Below, in pieces: positions 31,520-39,648 of a DNA stretch of 64,000 bases. The DNA comes from JAXMEQ01 sp046348225. GTDB taxonomy: Bacteria > Pseudomonadota > Gammaproteobacteria > Burkholderiales > Burkholderiaceae_C. A model generated the notes under the pieces. It was not told where the DNA came from, ran no database searches, and saw only the letters and a program-made list of their open reading frames with translations. The first letter of the stretch is position 1. Every line of letters starts with the position of its first letter. The DNA lies in NCBI GenBank assembly GCA_046348225.1, contig JAXMEQ010000006.1, positions 124,001 to 188,000 on the forward strand, read 5' to 3'. Both the position numbers and the translations under genes were made by a program.

Positions 31520-32025
31520 GCACCGGGCTCCGGCACCTGCACCACATCGGCCAGCGGCGCACCGGTCAGGGTGGCCAGGTCTTGCGGGTGCAGGCGGAAC
31601 ACGCCATGCGGGTGGCCGGCCGCGGCCCAGACTTCGTCAAAGCGCAGCAGCTCGCGGTCGATCAGCGTCACCGGCGGGGTGGCGTGGGCCAGCGGCGGCA
31701 CACCGCCGATGGCATAGCCCGTCTTGCTGCGCACAAACTCCGCGTCGGCCCGGCCGGTTTTGCCAACCAGCGCGTCGACCTTTTTTTCATCGACCCGGCG
31801 GTCGCCCGAGGTGATGACCAGCACGGCCGCGTCGTCGCTCTTGCGCCGGAAGATGATGCTCTTGGCGATCTGGCCCACACCAATGCCCAGCGCATCGGCC
31901 GCCTGCTGAGCGGTGCGCGCGGCGTCGTCCAGCATGCGCGGCAGATGCGGGTGGCCCTTGTCCTGCAGCACGCGGGCCACGCGCTGCACGCTCTCGGGCA
32001 GGGATGTCAGTTCAGCTCCACACAT
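31516..32025 (-). CDS. YbaK/EbsC-type aminoacyl-tRNA deacylase-like protein
   Basis: A 169-aa protein of the YbaK/ProX editing-domain superfamily, members of which remove wrong amino acids from tRNA(Pro) or related tRNAs. Typical elements: QIAKSIIFRRKSDD near residue 52 (the conserved K), VITSGDRRVDEKKV near 70, and GYAIGGVPPLAH near 105. The ATG at 32025 gives the normal length; the longer frame upstream runs into the neighbouring gene. It overlaps DUF1289 by four bases and follows the SRPBCC gene by ten. Confidence 0.88.
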   Translation of the reverse strand: MCGAELTSLPESVQRVARVLQDKGHPHLPRMLDDAARTAQQAADALGIGVGQIAKSIIFRRKSDDAAVLVITSGDRRVDEKKVDALVGKTGRADAEFVRSKTGYAIGGVPPLAHATPPVTLIDRELLRFDEVWAAAGHPHGVFRLHPQDLATLTGAPLADVVQVPEPGA

Positions 32026-32035
32026 GCCGCCAATC

Positions 32036-32479
32036 TTACGCGGCAAGGCCCCTGCCCTGCTCGGCGCGGGCCTTGAGCCGCTGCAACGTGATGGGCAGAC
32101 CTTGCTCCACATCACGCCCCACGGTGCGCCGCAGCCAACCCGCCAGCCAGCCGTGGAACGACACGCGGTGGATCACGTGCACTCCGCCGGGCACGGGCTG
32201 CAGCAGGTGCTCGAACCGCATCACATTGCCCAGCACCGGGCACTCCACCGTGAACCGCTCGCCGGGCACCGCATCCACCACCACCATGCGCACCGCAAAG
32301 CCCTTGCGCGGCGTCAGGCGCCCCCGGGCGCCCACGGCGAGCGGACCGTCCAGAAAGGCCTGGCGGGTGTCGGGGTCCCATTCGGGCCAGTGGGGCACGT
32401 CGGCCCAGATCGCGTACACAGCCTCCGGCGGGGCCAGCACCCGGACGCCTGCTTCGATTGCATCAGTCATGCCCGGCAT
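32036..32479 (-). CDS. SRPBCC (START/Bet v 1-like) domain protein
   Basis: A 147-aa protein. Elements of the polyketide cyclase/dehydrase-like SRPBCC fold are APPEAVYAIWADVPHWPEWDP at residues 15-35, VVVDAVPGERFTVE in the middle and the C-terminal helix TLQRLKARAEQ. Such proteins bind lipids or other hydrophobic ligands, and no function can be assigned here. Two in-frame starts are possible (ATG at 32479 or 32470); I use the longer. It lies between an AraC-type regulator and the YbaK-like gene on one strand. Confidence 0.85.
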   Translation of the reverse strand: MPGMTDAIEAGVRVLAPPEAVYAIWADVPHWPEWDPDTRQAFLDGPLAVGARGRLTPRKGFAVRMVVVDAVPGERFTVECPVLGNVMRFEHLLQPVPGGVHVIHRVSFHGWLAGWLRRTVGRDVEQGLPITLQRLKARAEQGRGLAA

Positions 32480-32525
32480 GGTGCCGCGTGCGGCTGCGCC
32501 CGTCTTGGAAAAATCCGACAAGCCT

Positions 32526-33335
32526 TCAGCGGGCAAAAAAGCGTGGCGCCAGTTCGCTGGCGCCCAGACCCATGGCCGCGGCGGTGTGGTTGCCACTGGC
32601 AAGGCCATGGCGGGGCGCGGCGCCGGCGAGCAGCCGGTATTCGCGCGCCATGTGCGACTGGTCAAAAAAACCCGCCTCTACGGCGTGCTGCGCCAGCGGC
32701 TCGCTGCCGTGCACCAGGCGGCCGCGCACACTGGCATGCAGGCGGTGCAGGCGCTGCAGTAACACCGGCGTGGTGCCCAGCTCGGCCTGGCAGGCCCGCT
32801 GCCACTGGCGTTCGCTCCAGCCCTCAGGCCGGCCGCACAGCCCGCCCTGGGCCCAGCCCGCCAGATCGCGGGCAAAGCGGGTGGCACTGGCCCGCGCAAC
32901 CCGGGCCGCGCGCAAGGCCTGCGCCACCTGCGCGAACAAGGCTGAGGCCAATGCGTCGTCCGACGGGCCGGGGCCCAGGCGGTCGAGCAAGGCCCCTGCA
33001 TCCAGCCCGACCAGATGGGCGGGCACCGCCGCGTCGGTGAACTGCGACGCTGGCTCGCCCGACAGCAGCGGCAGGATGCTGGCGCGGCACAGCAGGCTGG
33101 CGGCCACGGTGCCCGGGCTGGCCACCACCCCGCGCGCGGTGGTGGCGCTGCCCTGCCCCAGCAATGCGCCAGCGCTGGCCACTTGTGCGCCGGCCTGCAG
33201 CGCGCCACGGTACACCAGCGTGAAGATGCCCAGAGCGTGAGCCGGCGTGGTCACCGCCTGTGCCTGGGTGGTGTGCAGCACCGTCACCCCGAGCACATGC
33301 GCCGAGAGGTGGCGGGGTGCCGGAATGAAGCGCAT
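32526..33335 (-). CDS. AraC-type helix-turn-helix regulator
   Basis: A 269-aa protein with a non-conserved, Ala-rich N-terminal region (residues 1-160) and a C-terminal AraC domain (~165-260): WSERQWQRACQAELGTTPVLLQRLHRL, then AVEAGFFDQSHMAREYRLLAG, the usual second helix-turn-helix. Arrangement and length are those of stand-alone AraC regulators. It starts six bases after the HMG-CoA lyase gene and may be transcribed with the leucine genes or regulate neighbours. The effector is unknown. Confidence 0.86.
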   Translation of the reverse strand: MRFIPAPRHLSAHVLGVTVLHTTQAQAVTTPAHALGIFTLVYRGALQAGAQVASAGALLGQGSATTARGVVASPGTVAASLLCRASILPLLSGEPASQFTDAAVPAHLVGLDAGALLDRLGPGPSDDALASALFAQVAQALRAARVARASATRFARDLAGWAQGGLCGRPEGWSERQWQRACQAELGTTPVLLQRLHRLHASVRGRLVHGSEPLAQHAVEAGFFDQSHMAREYRLLAGAAPRHGLASGNHTAAAMGLGASELAPRFFAR

Positions 33336-33341
33336 GCTGCG

Positions 33342-34262
33342 TCAGCCCGCGCGCTTGTTCAGGATGGCGGTGGACGCGCGCGAGTTGGGCTTGCGGCCGA
33401 GCTGGTCGCTGATGTATTTGCCCGCGTCGATGAGCTTATCGAGGTCAATGCCGGTCTCGATGCCCATGCCGTGCAGCATGTAAACCACGTCTTCCGTGGC
33501 CACGTTGCCAGTGGCGCCCTTGGCATAGGGGCAGCCGCCCAGGCCGGCCGACGAGGTGTCGTACTGCCACACGCCCAGCTCCAGCGTGGCCAGGGTGTTG
33601 CCCAGCGCCTGGCCGTAGGTGTCGTGAAAGTGGCCCGACACGTCGTCCAGCGCATAGTGCTTGAGGGCAGCCTCCATGGCGCGCTGCACCTTGACGGGGG
33701 TGCCCACGCCAATGGTGTCGGCCACGCCCACATGCTGCACGCCGATCTGCTTGAGCAGCCGGGCCACCAGGTCCACCCGCTCGACCGGAATCTCGCCCTC
33801 ATACGGGCAACCCACGGCACACGAGATGGCGCCCCGCACAAAAATGCCCTTGGCGCGGGCCGCTTCCACCACGGGTGCAAAGCGCTCGATGCTCTCGGCG
33901 ATGGAGCAGTTGATGTTCTTCTGGCTGAAGGCCTCGCTCGCGGCGGCAAACACCACGATCTCGTCGGGCCAGAACGCCCGGGCCGGGGCCACCGCCGCCT
34001 CAAAACCCTTCATGTTGGGCGTGAGCACCGAGTAGCGCACGCCCGGCTTGCGCTGGATGCCGGCCATCACTTCGGCGTTGTCGGCCATCTGGGGCACCCA
34101 CTTGGGGCTGACGAAGCTGGTGACCTCGATTTCGGTGAGGCCCGCGTCCTGCAGGCGGTGCACCAGGCCGATCTTGACTTCGGCCGGCACTGGCTGCTTT
34201 TCGTTCTGCAGGCCGTCGCGCGGGCCTACATCGACAATCTTGACTCTGGAAGGCAGTTTCAT
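33342..34262 (-). CDS. mvaB: Hydroxymethylglutaryl-CoA lyase
   Basis: Cleaves HMG-CoA to acetyl-CoA and acetoacetate, the last step of leucine breakdown. The 306-aa protein has VGPRDGLQNEKQ near residue 12 (catalytic region of the DRE-TIM family), EVTSFVSPKWVPQMADN near 45, HFHDTYGQALGN near 235 (metal-binding histidines) and GLGGCPYAKGATGNVATEDV near 265, which includes the catalytic Cys. It is the terminal enzyme of the liu-type cluster, eight bases below the hydroxyacid reductase gene. Confidence 0.96.
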   Translation of the reverse strand: MKLPSRVKIVDVGPRDGLQNEKQPVPAEVKIGLVHRLQDAGLTEIEVTSFVSPKWVPQMADNAEVMAGIQRKPGVRYSVLTPNMKGFEAAVAPARAFWPDEIVVFAAASEAFSQKNINCSIAESIERFAPVVEAARAKGIFVRGAISCAVGCPYEGEIPVERVDLVARLLKQIGVQHVGVADTIGVGTPVKVQRAMEAALKHYALDDVSGHFHDTYGQALGNTLATLELGVWQYDTSSAGLGGCPYAKGATGNVATEDVVYMLHGMGIETGIDLDKLIDAGKYISDQLGRKPNSRASTAILNKRAG

Positions 34263-34270
34263 ATCAGTTC

Positions 34271-35191
34271 CTAGTATCCGCGCGCAGGGTCCACCACACC
34301 GGCGATGGGTTCTCCGCGCTGCAAGGCCAGTATCTTGCCCGCAATCTGCGCGATGCTCTCTTCGCGCAGGGTGCGGGCCGAGGTGTGGGGTGTGACGGTG
34401 ATTTTGGGGTGGCGCCAGAACGGGTGCTCTGCCGGCAGTGGCTCGGTGCGGAACACGTCCAGCGTGGCGCCGGCCAGGTGGCCGCTGTCCAGCAGGGCCA
34501 GCAGGTCGTCGTCCACCACATGGGCGCCGCGTGCCACGTTGATCACATAGCCGCCGGGCTGCAGCCGCGCCAGGGTGTCGCGGTTCAGGATGTCTTGCGT
34601 CTCGGGCGTGAGCGGCAGCAGGCAGACCAGCACGCGCGATGCGGCCAGGAAGTCAGGGAGCTGCGCCATCCCGGCAAACCCGCGCACCCCGTCCAACGCC
34701 TTGGGCGTGCGGCTCCAGCCGTTGACCGGAAAGTCAAACTGCGCCACGGTGCGCGCGACGCGCTCGCCCAGCACGCCCAGGCCCATGACGCCCACCGGAA
34801 ACTCCGCGCGCAGCCGCGGCTTGCGGTACGACCACTTGCCAGCGGCCACATCGGCCTCGTACCCGTCGAATTCACGGAAGTGGCGGATCAATGCGTGGCA
34901 GACAAACTCGGCCATCTGCACCGACATGCCTGCGTCGTCCAGCCGCACCAGCACCGCGCCGGGCGGCAGCCGCAGCTTGAGCAAAGCGTCCACGCCCGCG
35001 CCAATGTTGAAGATGCCCCGAAGCGCCGGCTGCTCGTCCAGAAACTGCTGGGGCGGCGCCCAGACCACGGCGTGGTCGGCCTGCGGCGCGCCGGGGGCCC
35101 ATTCGGTGATGTCCACACCCGGCAGTTGGGCGCGGAAGCCTTCCAGCCAGGGAGCCGCTTTGGTGTTGCTGCAGCAAAAAGTGATTAGCAT
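34271..35191 (-). CDS. ghrA: Glyoxylate/hydroxypyruvate reductase A (D-2-hydroxyacid dehydrogenase)
   Basis: NAD(P)H-dependent reduction of glyoxylate or hydroxypyruvate. The 306-aa protein starts MLITFCCSNTKAAPW at the ATG at 35191. NAD-binding motif GVMGLGVLGERVAR lies near residue 137, the catalytic Arg is in INVARGAHV near 232, and the catalytic His is in VTPHTSARTLRE near 280. The pattern matches GhrA rather than formate or phosphoglycerate dehydrogenases. It lies in the leucine cluster between mccA and mvaB, four and eight bases away, a common comamonad arrangement whose metabolic reason is unclear. Confidence 0.88.
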   Translation of the reverse strand: MLITFCCSNTKAAPWLEGFRAQLPGVDITEWAPGAPQADHAVVWAPPQQFLDEQPALRGIFNIGAGVDALLKLRLPPGAVLVRLDDAGMSVQMAEFVCHALIRHFREFDGYEADVAAGKWSYRKPRLRAEFPVGVMGLGVLGERVARTVAQFDFPVNGWSRTPKALDGVRGFAGMAQLPDFLAASRVLVCLLPLTPETQDILNRDTLARLQPGGYVINVARGAHVVDDDLLALLDSGHLAGATLDVFRTEPLPAEHPFWRHPKITVTPHTSARTLREESIAQIAGKILALQRGEPIAGVVDPARGY

Positions 35192-35195
35192 GCCG

Positions 35196-37193
35196 CTATT
35201 GTGAGGCGGCGATCTTGAGCAGTTCGGCGCCCTCGGCCACCTGGTCACCCGGCGCGTACAACAGCTCGGCCACGGTGCCGTCGGCGGGCGCGGCGATGGT
35301 GTGCTCCATCTTCATGGCTTCCATCACGGCCAGCGCCTGGCCCTTGCGGACCGGGTCGCCGGCCTTCACCGCAAACGACACCACCTTGCCCGGCATCGGC
35401 GCCGTCAGGCGGCCGGCTTCGGCATGGGCCTCGCCGGCATGGGCCAGCAGGTCGATGTTCAGGATCTGGGTGGCCCCCTGCGGGGCGAACACATGGTCGG
35501 TCTCGCCCTGCGCGTACACGGCCACGGTGGCGCGCTGCCCGGCGAACTGCACGTCCAGCCCCTGCGGCGTCATGGCAAACCACAGCGGGCCCGCCGCACC
35601 GCCCACACTCAGGTGCAGGGCACCGTCGTGCAGGTAGCTCAGCTCGGCCGGCGCCGGCTCACCGTGGAACTCAAACGCAAAGCGCCGCACGGTGATGCCA
35701 TGCGAGCGCCAGCCATCGCGGCGGCTGAACGGGTCAGGCCCCTCGGCGGCCTTTTCATCCAGCAGCGCCTGCGCCACGGCAGCGGCCGCCGCCAGCGGCA
35801 GGCCCACCGGCTCCTGGTGGAACAGCACGGCCTGTTCGCGCGGGATCAGCGCCGTGTCCAGGTTGGCCTGCGCGAACGAGGGGCTGCGCACCACATGGCG
35901 CAGGAACTGCACGTTGGTGGCCAGGCCCACGATGTGGGTGCGCGCCAGTGCTTCGTCCAGCCGTGCCAGCGCCTCGGCGCGGGTGGCGCCGTGCACGATG
36001 AGCTTGGCAATCATGGAGTCGTAGAACGGGCTGATGGCGTCGCCTTCACGCACGCCATCGTCCACGCGCACAAAGCTTCTTTCAAACGCGGTACAGACAG
36101 GCTTGCGGTACACGGCCAGCGTGCCGGTAGCCGGCAGGAAATTGTTGTCAGGGTTCTCGGCGCAGATGCGCGCCTCGATGGCATGGCCGGTGATGCGCAG
36201 GTCTTCCTGCTTCAGCGGCAGCGGCTCGCCGCTGGCCACGCGCAGCTGCCACTCCACCAGATCCAGCCCGGTGATGGCCTCGGTCACCGGGTGCTCCACC
36301 TGCAGCCGAGTGTTCATTTCCATGAAGAAGAAGCTCATGGTGCCGTCCGGCTTCTGTTCCACGATGAATTCCACCGTGCCGGCGCCCACGTAGTTCACGG
36401 CGCGCGCCGCTGCCACTGCAGCCTCGCCCATCTGCTGGCGCATGGCCGGCGTCATGCCGGGCGCCGGCGCTTCTTCCAGCACCTTCTGGTGGCGGCGCTG
36501 CACGGAGCAGTCGCGCTCGAACAGGTACACGTAGTTGCCCAGAGTGTCGCCAAACACCTGGATCTCGATGTGGCGCGGGCGCTGGACGTATTTCTCGATC
36601 AGCACCGCGTCGTCGCCAAAACTGTTTTTGGCCTCTCGCTTGCAGGACGCCAGGGCGGCGTCAAAGTCTTCCGCCTTGTCCACCGCACGCATGCCCTTGC
36701 CACCGCCACCGGCGCTGGCCTTGATGAGCACCGGGTAGCCAATGCGGTCGGCCTCGGCCTTGAGCATCGCCGGGTCCTGCCCGGCACCGTGGTAGCCCGG
36801 CACCAGCGGCACGCCGGCCTTTTCCATGAGCTGTTTGGATTCGGCCTTCAGGCCCATGGCCTGGATGGCCGACGCCGGCGGGCCGATGAACACCAGGCCT
36901 GCAGCGGCACAGGCCTGGGCAAACTCTTCGTTCTCGCTCAGGAAGCCGTAGCCGGGGTGAATGGCCTGCGCGCCGGTGGCCTTGGCGGCTTCAATGATCT
37001 TTTCCCAGCGCAGGTAGCTGTCGCGCGGCGCGCTGCCGCCGATGTGCACCGCTTCGTCGCACGCCGCCACATGCTTGGCATGCGCGTCGGCATCGGAATA
37101 CACAGCCACGGTTTTCACCGCCATGCGGCGGGCGGTGGCGGCCACGCGGCAGGCGATCTCGCCCCGGTTGGCAATCAGGATTTTCTTGAACAT
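35196..37193 (-). CDS. Biotin-containing alpha subunit of 3-methylcrotonyl-CoA carboxylase (biotin carboxylase + BCCP)
   Basis: A 665-aa subunit carrying biotin carboxylase (residues ~1-450; IANRGEIACRV at the start, ATP-grasp GGGGKGMR near 165, EMNTRLQVEHPVTE near 288) and a C-terminal biotinyl domain with AVMEAMKMEHTIAAP near 630. It pairs with the carboxyltransferase subunit to carboxylate 3-methylcrotonyl-CoA (liuD/mccA type). Placement next to mvaB, hydratase and carboxyltransferase genes makes methylcrotonyl-CoA more likely than propionyl- or acetyl-CoA. The stop of the upstream DUF4126 gene abuts its ATG. Confidence 0.93.
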   Translation of the reverse strand: MFKKILIANRGEIACRVAATARRMAVKTVAVYSDADAHAKHVAACDEAVHIGGSAPRDSYLRWEKIIEAAKATGAQAIHPGYGFLSENEEFAQACAAAGLVFIGPPASAIQAMGLKAESKQLMEKAGVPLVPGYHGAGQDPAMLKAEADRIGYPVLIKASAGGGGKGMRAVDKAEDFDAALASCKREAKNSFGDDAVLIEKYVQRPRHIEIQVFGDTLGNYVYLFERDCSVQRRHQKVLEEAPAPGMTPAMRQQMGEAAVAAARAVNYVGAGTVEFIVEQKPDGTMSFFFMEMNTRLQVEHPVTEAITGLDLVEWQLRVASGEPLPLKQEDLRITGHAIEARICAENPDNNFLPATGTLAVYRKPVCTAFERSFVRVDDGVREGDAISPFYDSMIAKLIVHGATRAEALARLDEALARTHIVGLATNVQFLRHVVRSPSFAQANLDTALIPREQAVLFHQEPVGLPLAAAAAVAQALLDEKAAEGPDPFSRRDGWRSHGITVRRFAFEFHGEPAPAELSYLHDGALHLSVGGAAGPLWFAMTPQGLDVQFAGQRATVAVYAQGETDHVFAPQGATQILNIDLLAHAGEAHAEAGRLTAPMPGKVVSFAVKAGDPVRKGQALAVMEAMKMEHTIAAPADGTVAELLYAPGDQVAEGAELLKIAASQ

Positions 37194-37829
37194 TCAGGTT
37201 CCTTGCGGCGACGCAGCGCCCGAGAAGAATGCAGCGACACGACGCGCCACTGCCTTGAAAAACTTGAACAACAGCACCAGCGTCAGCACCATGGCCAACA
37301 CGGTGAGTACCAGCGCCCCACCAAACACCATCGGGTGGGTGGTGGCCAGCCACAGCGCGGCCACCACCAGGCCATCCTCGGCCAGGGACACCGCGATGTT
37401 GGAAAACGGCTCGGGCGAGGTGTTCACCGCCGCGCGTGTGGTCATCTTGGTGGCATGCGACGTGGCTGCCAGCGTGCCCCCCAGCAGGGCGGCCACCCAG
37501 CCGGCGGTGGCGCCGTCGGCCCCCAACGCAGCGGCGGCCAGCGCCGCGCCCGCCGGAATGCGGATCAGTGTGTGCGCCACGTCCCAGAGGCTGTCGACCA
37601 GCGGAATCTTGTCGGCAAAGAACTCCACGAAGCACAGCAGGCCGCTGGCGCCCAGGGCGGCCGGGTGCATCAGCATCTGCAGCCCGGGCGGCAGCGCCAC
37701 CCAGCCCAGGAAGCCCGCCGCACCGGTGATGAACAGCACCGCGTACAAGCGCAAGCCGCTGGCCCAGCCCAGGGCGGCAGCCAGCGCCAGCAGTTGCGGC
37801 GTGTCGAGCAAGTGGTACGGGGTATCCAC
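37194..37829 (-). CDS. DUF4126 membrane protein
   Basis: A 211-aa protein starting at a GTG at 37829 (no ATG fits). Several hydrophobic helices alternate with short loops (LLALAAALGWASGLRLYAVLF near the N-terminus; ASGLLCFVEFFADKIPLVDSLWDV in the middle; LAEDGLVVAALWL; and a strongly hydrophobic C-terminal LVLTVLAMVLTLVLLF). It fits the DUF4126 family of unknown function. It sits in the leucine operon between an unrelated secreted-protein gene and mccA, with no bases between its stop and the mccA ATG, so it must be on the same transcript. Its role in catabolism is not evident. Confidence 0.85.
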   Translation of the reverse strand: MDTPYHLLDTPQLLALAAALGWASGLRLYAVLFITGAAGFLGWVALPPGLQMLMHPAALGASGLLCFVEFFADKIPLVDSLWDVAHTLIRIPAGAALAAAALGADGATAGWVAALLGGTLAATSHATKMTTRAAVNTSPEPFSNIAVSLAEDGLVVAALWLATTHPMVFGGALVLTVLAMVLTLVLLFKFFKAVARRVAAFFSGAASPQGT

Positions 37830-37839
37830 GGGTGGCGTC

Positions 37840-38859
37840 TCAGGGCTTGGCCACCGGCACCAGCCGGTCCAGCGTGATGCGGCGAGCCGGATCAGCCTGC
37901 CAGACCACGGTGTTGTCAACGGCATAAAGCGCGCAATCGGCGCCGCGCTTTTCCACGCAGTTGCGCAGTGCGCGTTCGCTGGCGTCGGGGCGGCCCGCGC
38001 TGGCGGTCCAGTGTCCGCCGGGATGCACGACAAAGGCGCGCGGCAGGGGACGCTGCAACCAGCGTTCGTACGCCGCACGGGCTTCTTCGCTCTTCAGGTA
38101 AGGGACGTTCGCGACATCGCTCACATCCGGCAACGGGACGGCGGCTTGCGCTTGGCCCGTGGTAGCCAGCACACCCAGAATACGCGCCGATTCCGGCACC
38201 TTCAACGCCACCAGGTATGCGGCGAAGCCACCGGAACGAAGCGCCAAGCTCCCTTGCTCGACGTACTGCCTGCGCTCGTCGCTGACCTCGCCAGCTGGCG
38301 ACAACAGGCCTGGCTGCGGTGTGTTGTGATAAACAAGTACAGGCGGCTGCGCTAGCAGCATCGAACGGACTTTTAGCAGCGTGGGCAGGTACACGGCGGG
38401 GTCATACCCCGCCGCAAACAGCGCTGCCAGGGCTGCTGCATCGGCCTGGACGGTATCGGACGCAGCGAAATAGTTGCGCCGCGCCGACGTGAACACGCGG
38501 CCAGCGCTGCGTTCCCACAGAATGGCGAACGCGGCGTGCTGCGCCAGCAGCGCCGCTAATTCGGACTCCGTCTGGAACGCGGAAAGCGCGCCTGCGAACA
38601 AGCCGGTACGACGGCTGTTGTGTTCTTCCACGCTGTCCAGTCCGCGGCGTTCGGTCGCAAACGGCACGGGCGCGCAGCGGCCTTGCGGCGACAGTTCGCG
38701 ACAGAAGGGACGAAATGCCTGGTCCAGCCGCTGCGAAGCTTCGGCCAGCCACTGGCTTTGCGGTTCCGGCACGGATGCGACAGGTTGTACCGCCGGCTGC
38801 GCCGCGGCGAGGCCAGCCATCAGGGCCAAGCCGGCCATCAGAGTATGTGCAAGGTTCAT
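37840..38859 (-). CDS. Predicted secreted protein, possibly a degenerate M48 peptidase-like domain
   Basis: A 339-aa product from the ATG at 38859, with a signal peptide (MNLAHTLMAGLALMAGLAAA, cleavage near AQPA). The stretch GLFAGALSAFQTESELAALLAQHAAFAI resembles the M48 peptidase region around HExxH, but the zinc motif reads QHAAF and cannot bind zinc in the usual way; this is a weak similarity. Cysteines in CRELSPQGRC and CVEKRGADC may form disulfides. I do not recognise a full family. Its codon choice is less GC-biased than its neighbours. It overlaps the hydratase stop by four bases. Confidence 0.7.
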   Translation of the reverse strand: MNLAHTLMAGLALMAGLAAAQPAVQPVASVPEPQSQWLAEASQRLDQAFRPFCRELSPQGRCAPVPFATERRGLDSVEEHNSRRTGLFAGALSAFQTESELAALLAQHAAFAILWERSAGRVFTSARRNYFAASDTVQADAAALAALFAAGYDPAVYLPTLLKVRSMLLAQPPVLVYHNTPQPGLLSPAGEVSDERRQYVEQGSLALRSGGFAAYLVALKVPESARILGVLATTGQAQAAVPLPDVSDVANVPYLKSEEARAAYERWLQRPLPRAFVVHPGGHWTASAGRPDASERALRNCVEKRGADCALYAVDNTVVWQADPARRITLDRLVPVAKP

Positions 38860-39638
38860 GCCGTCAGCCAGGCCGGTTTGCGCTTGTTCAGGAACGACGC
38901 GACACCTTCGCGCCCTTCGTCGCTCGCGCGAATGTCGGCAATGCGGCGCGCGGTCTCGGCTCGCAACGCGTCGGTGATGGGCTGGCCCGCCACGTCGCGC
39001 ACCAGCATTTTGCAGGCGCGCACGGCTGCCGGGCCATTGGCCACCAGCGTTGCAACGATGCCGGCCACACGCGCGTCGAGTTCGGCGCTGGTACACAGCT
39101 CATGCACCATGCCCATCGCCTGGGCCTGCGCGGCGCTGAAGCGCTCGGCCGTCGTGAAGTAGCGGCGCGCCGCCTGAGCACCCATGGCCCGCACAACGTA
39201 GGGGGCGATAGTGGCGGGCAGCAGACCCAGCCTCGCTTCAGACAGGCAGAAGGTGACGTTCTCCGACGCCACGAGAACGTCACAGATGGACGCCAGCCCC
39301 ATACCGCCGGCGTAGCAGTCGCCCTGAACGCGGCCCACGATGGGCAGCGGGCACTGGTCCAGCGTGTGGAGCATGTCGGCCAGCTTCTGTGCGTCGGCCC
39401 GGTTCTGGTCCCAGCTATAGCCGGCCATGGCGCGCATCCAGTTCAGGTCGGCGCCCGCACAGAACGCCGGACCGTTGGCGGCCAGCATGACGCAGCGCAG
39501 GTCGCTGCGCGCGGACAGGTCGGCGAAGACCCGCGTGAGTTCGGCAATCACCTCCTCGTTGAAGGCGTTGCGAACCTCGGGCCGGTTCAGCGTGACGGTG
39601 GCCACGCCATGGGCGAAGCCCAGTTCCAGGTGTTTCAT
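38856..39638 (-). CDS. Methylglutaconyl-CoA hydratase (enoyl-CoA hydratase family)
   Basis: Adds water to 3-methylglutaconyl-CoA to give HMG-CoA in the leucine pathway (liuC-type). The 260-aa crotonase-fold protein has RPEVRNAFNEEVIAEL near residue 20, the oxyanion-hole segment FCAGADLNWMR near 60 and GDCYAGGMGLASICDV near 105. The ADLNWM stretch is typical of the methylglutaconyl-CoA hydratases of liu clusters. Function is also supported by position between an acyl-CoA dehydrogenase and the carboxylase genes. The gap to the dehydrogenase is ten bases. Confidence 0.9.
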   Translation of the reverse strand: MKHLELGFAHGVATVTLNRPEVRNAFNEEVIAELTRVFADLSARSDLRCVMLAANGPAFCAGADLNWMRAMAGYSWDQNRADAQKLADMLHTLDQCPLPIVGRVQGDCYAGGMGLASICDVLVASENVTFCLSEARLGLLPATIAPYVVRAMGAQAARRYFTTAERFSAAQAQAMGMVHELCTSAELDARVAGIVATLVANGPAAVRACKMLVRDVAGQPITDALRAETARRIADIRASDEGREGVASFLNKRKPAWLTA

Positions 39639-39648
39639 CGTCAGGCTT

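Noticed and set aside
35301..37877. 858-codon open frame on the plus strand opposite the biotin carboxylase subunit and DUF4126
   Set aside because: It is antisense to well-supported genes, its translation is His/Arg/Gly/Leu-rich with no domain, and such long shadows are usual in GC-rich DNA with strong third-position bias.
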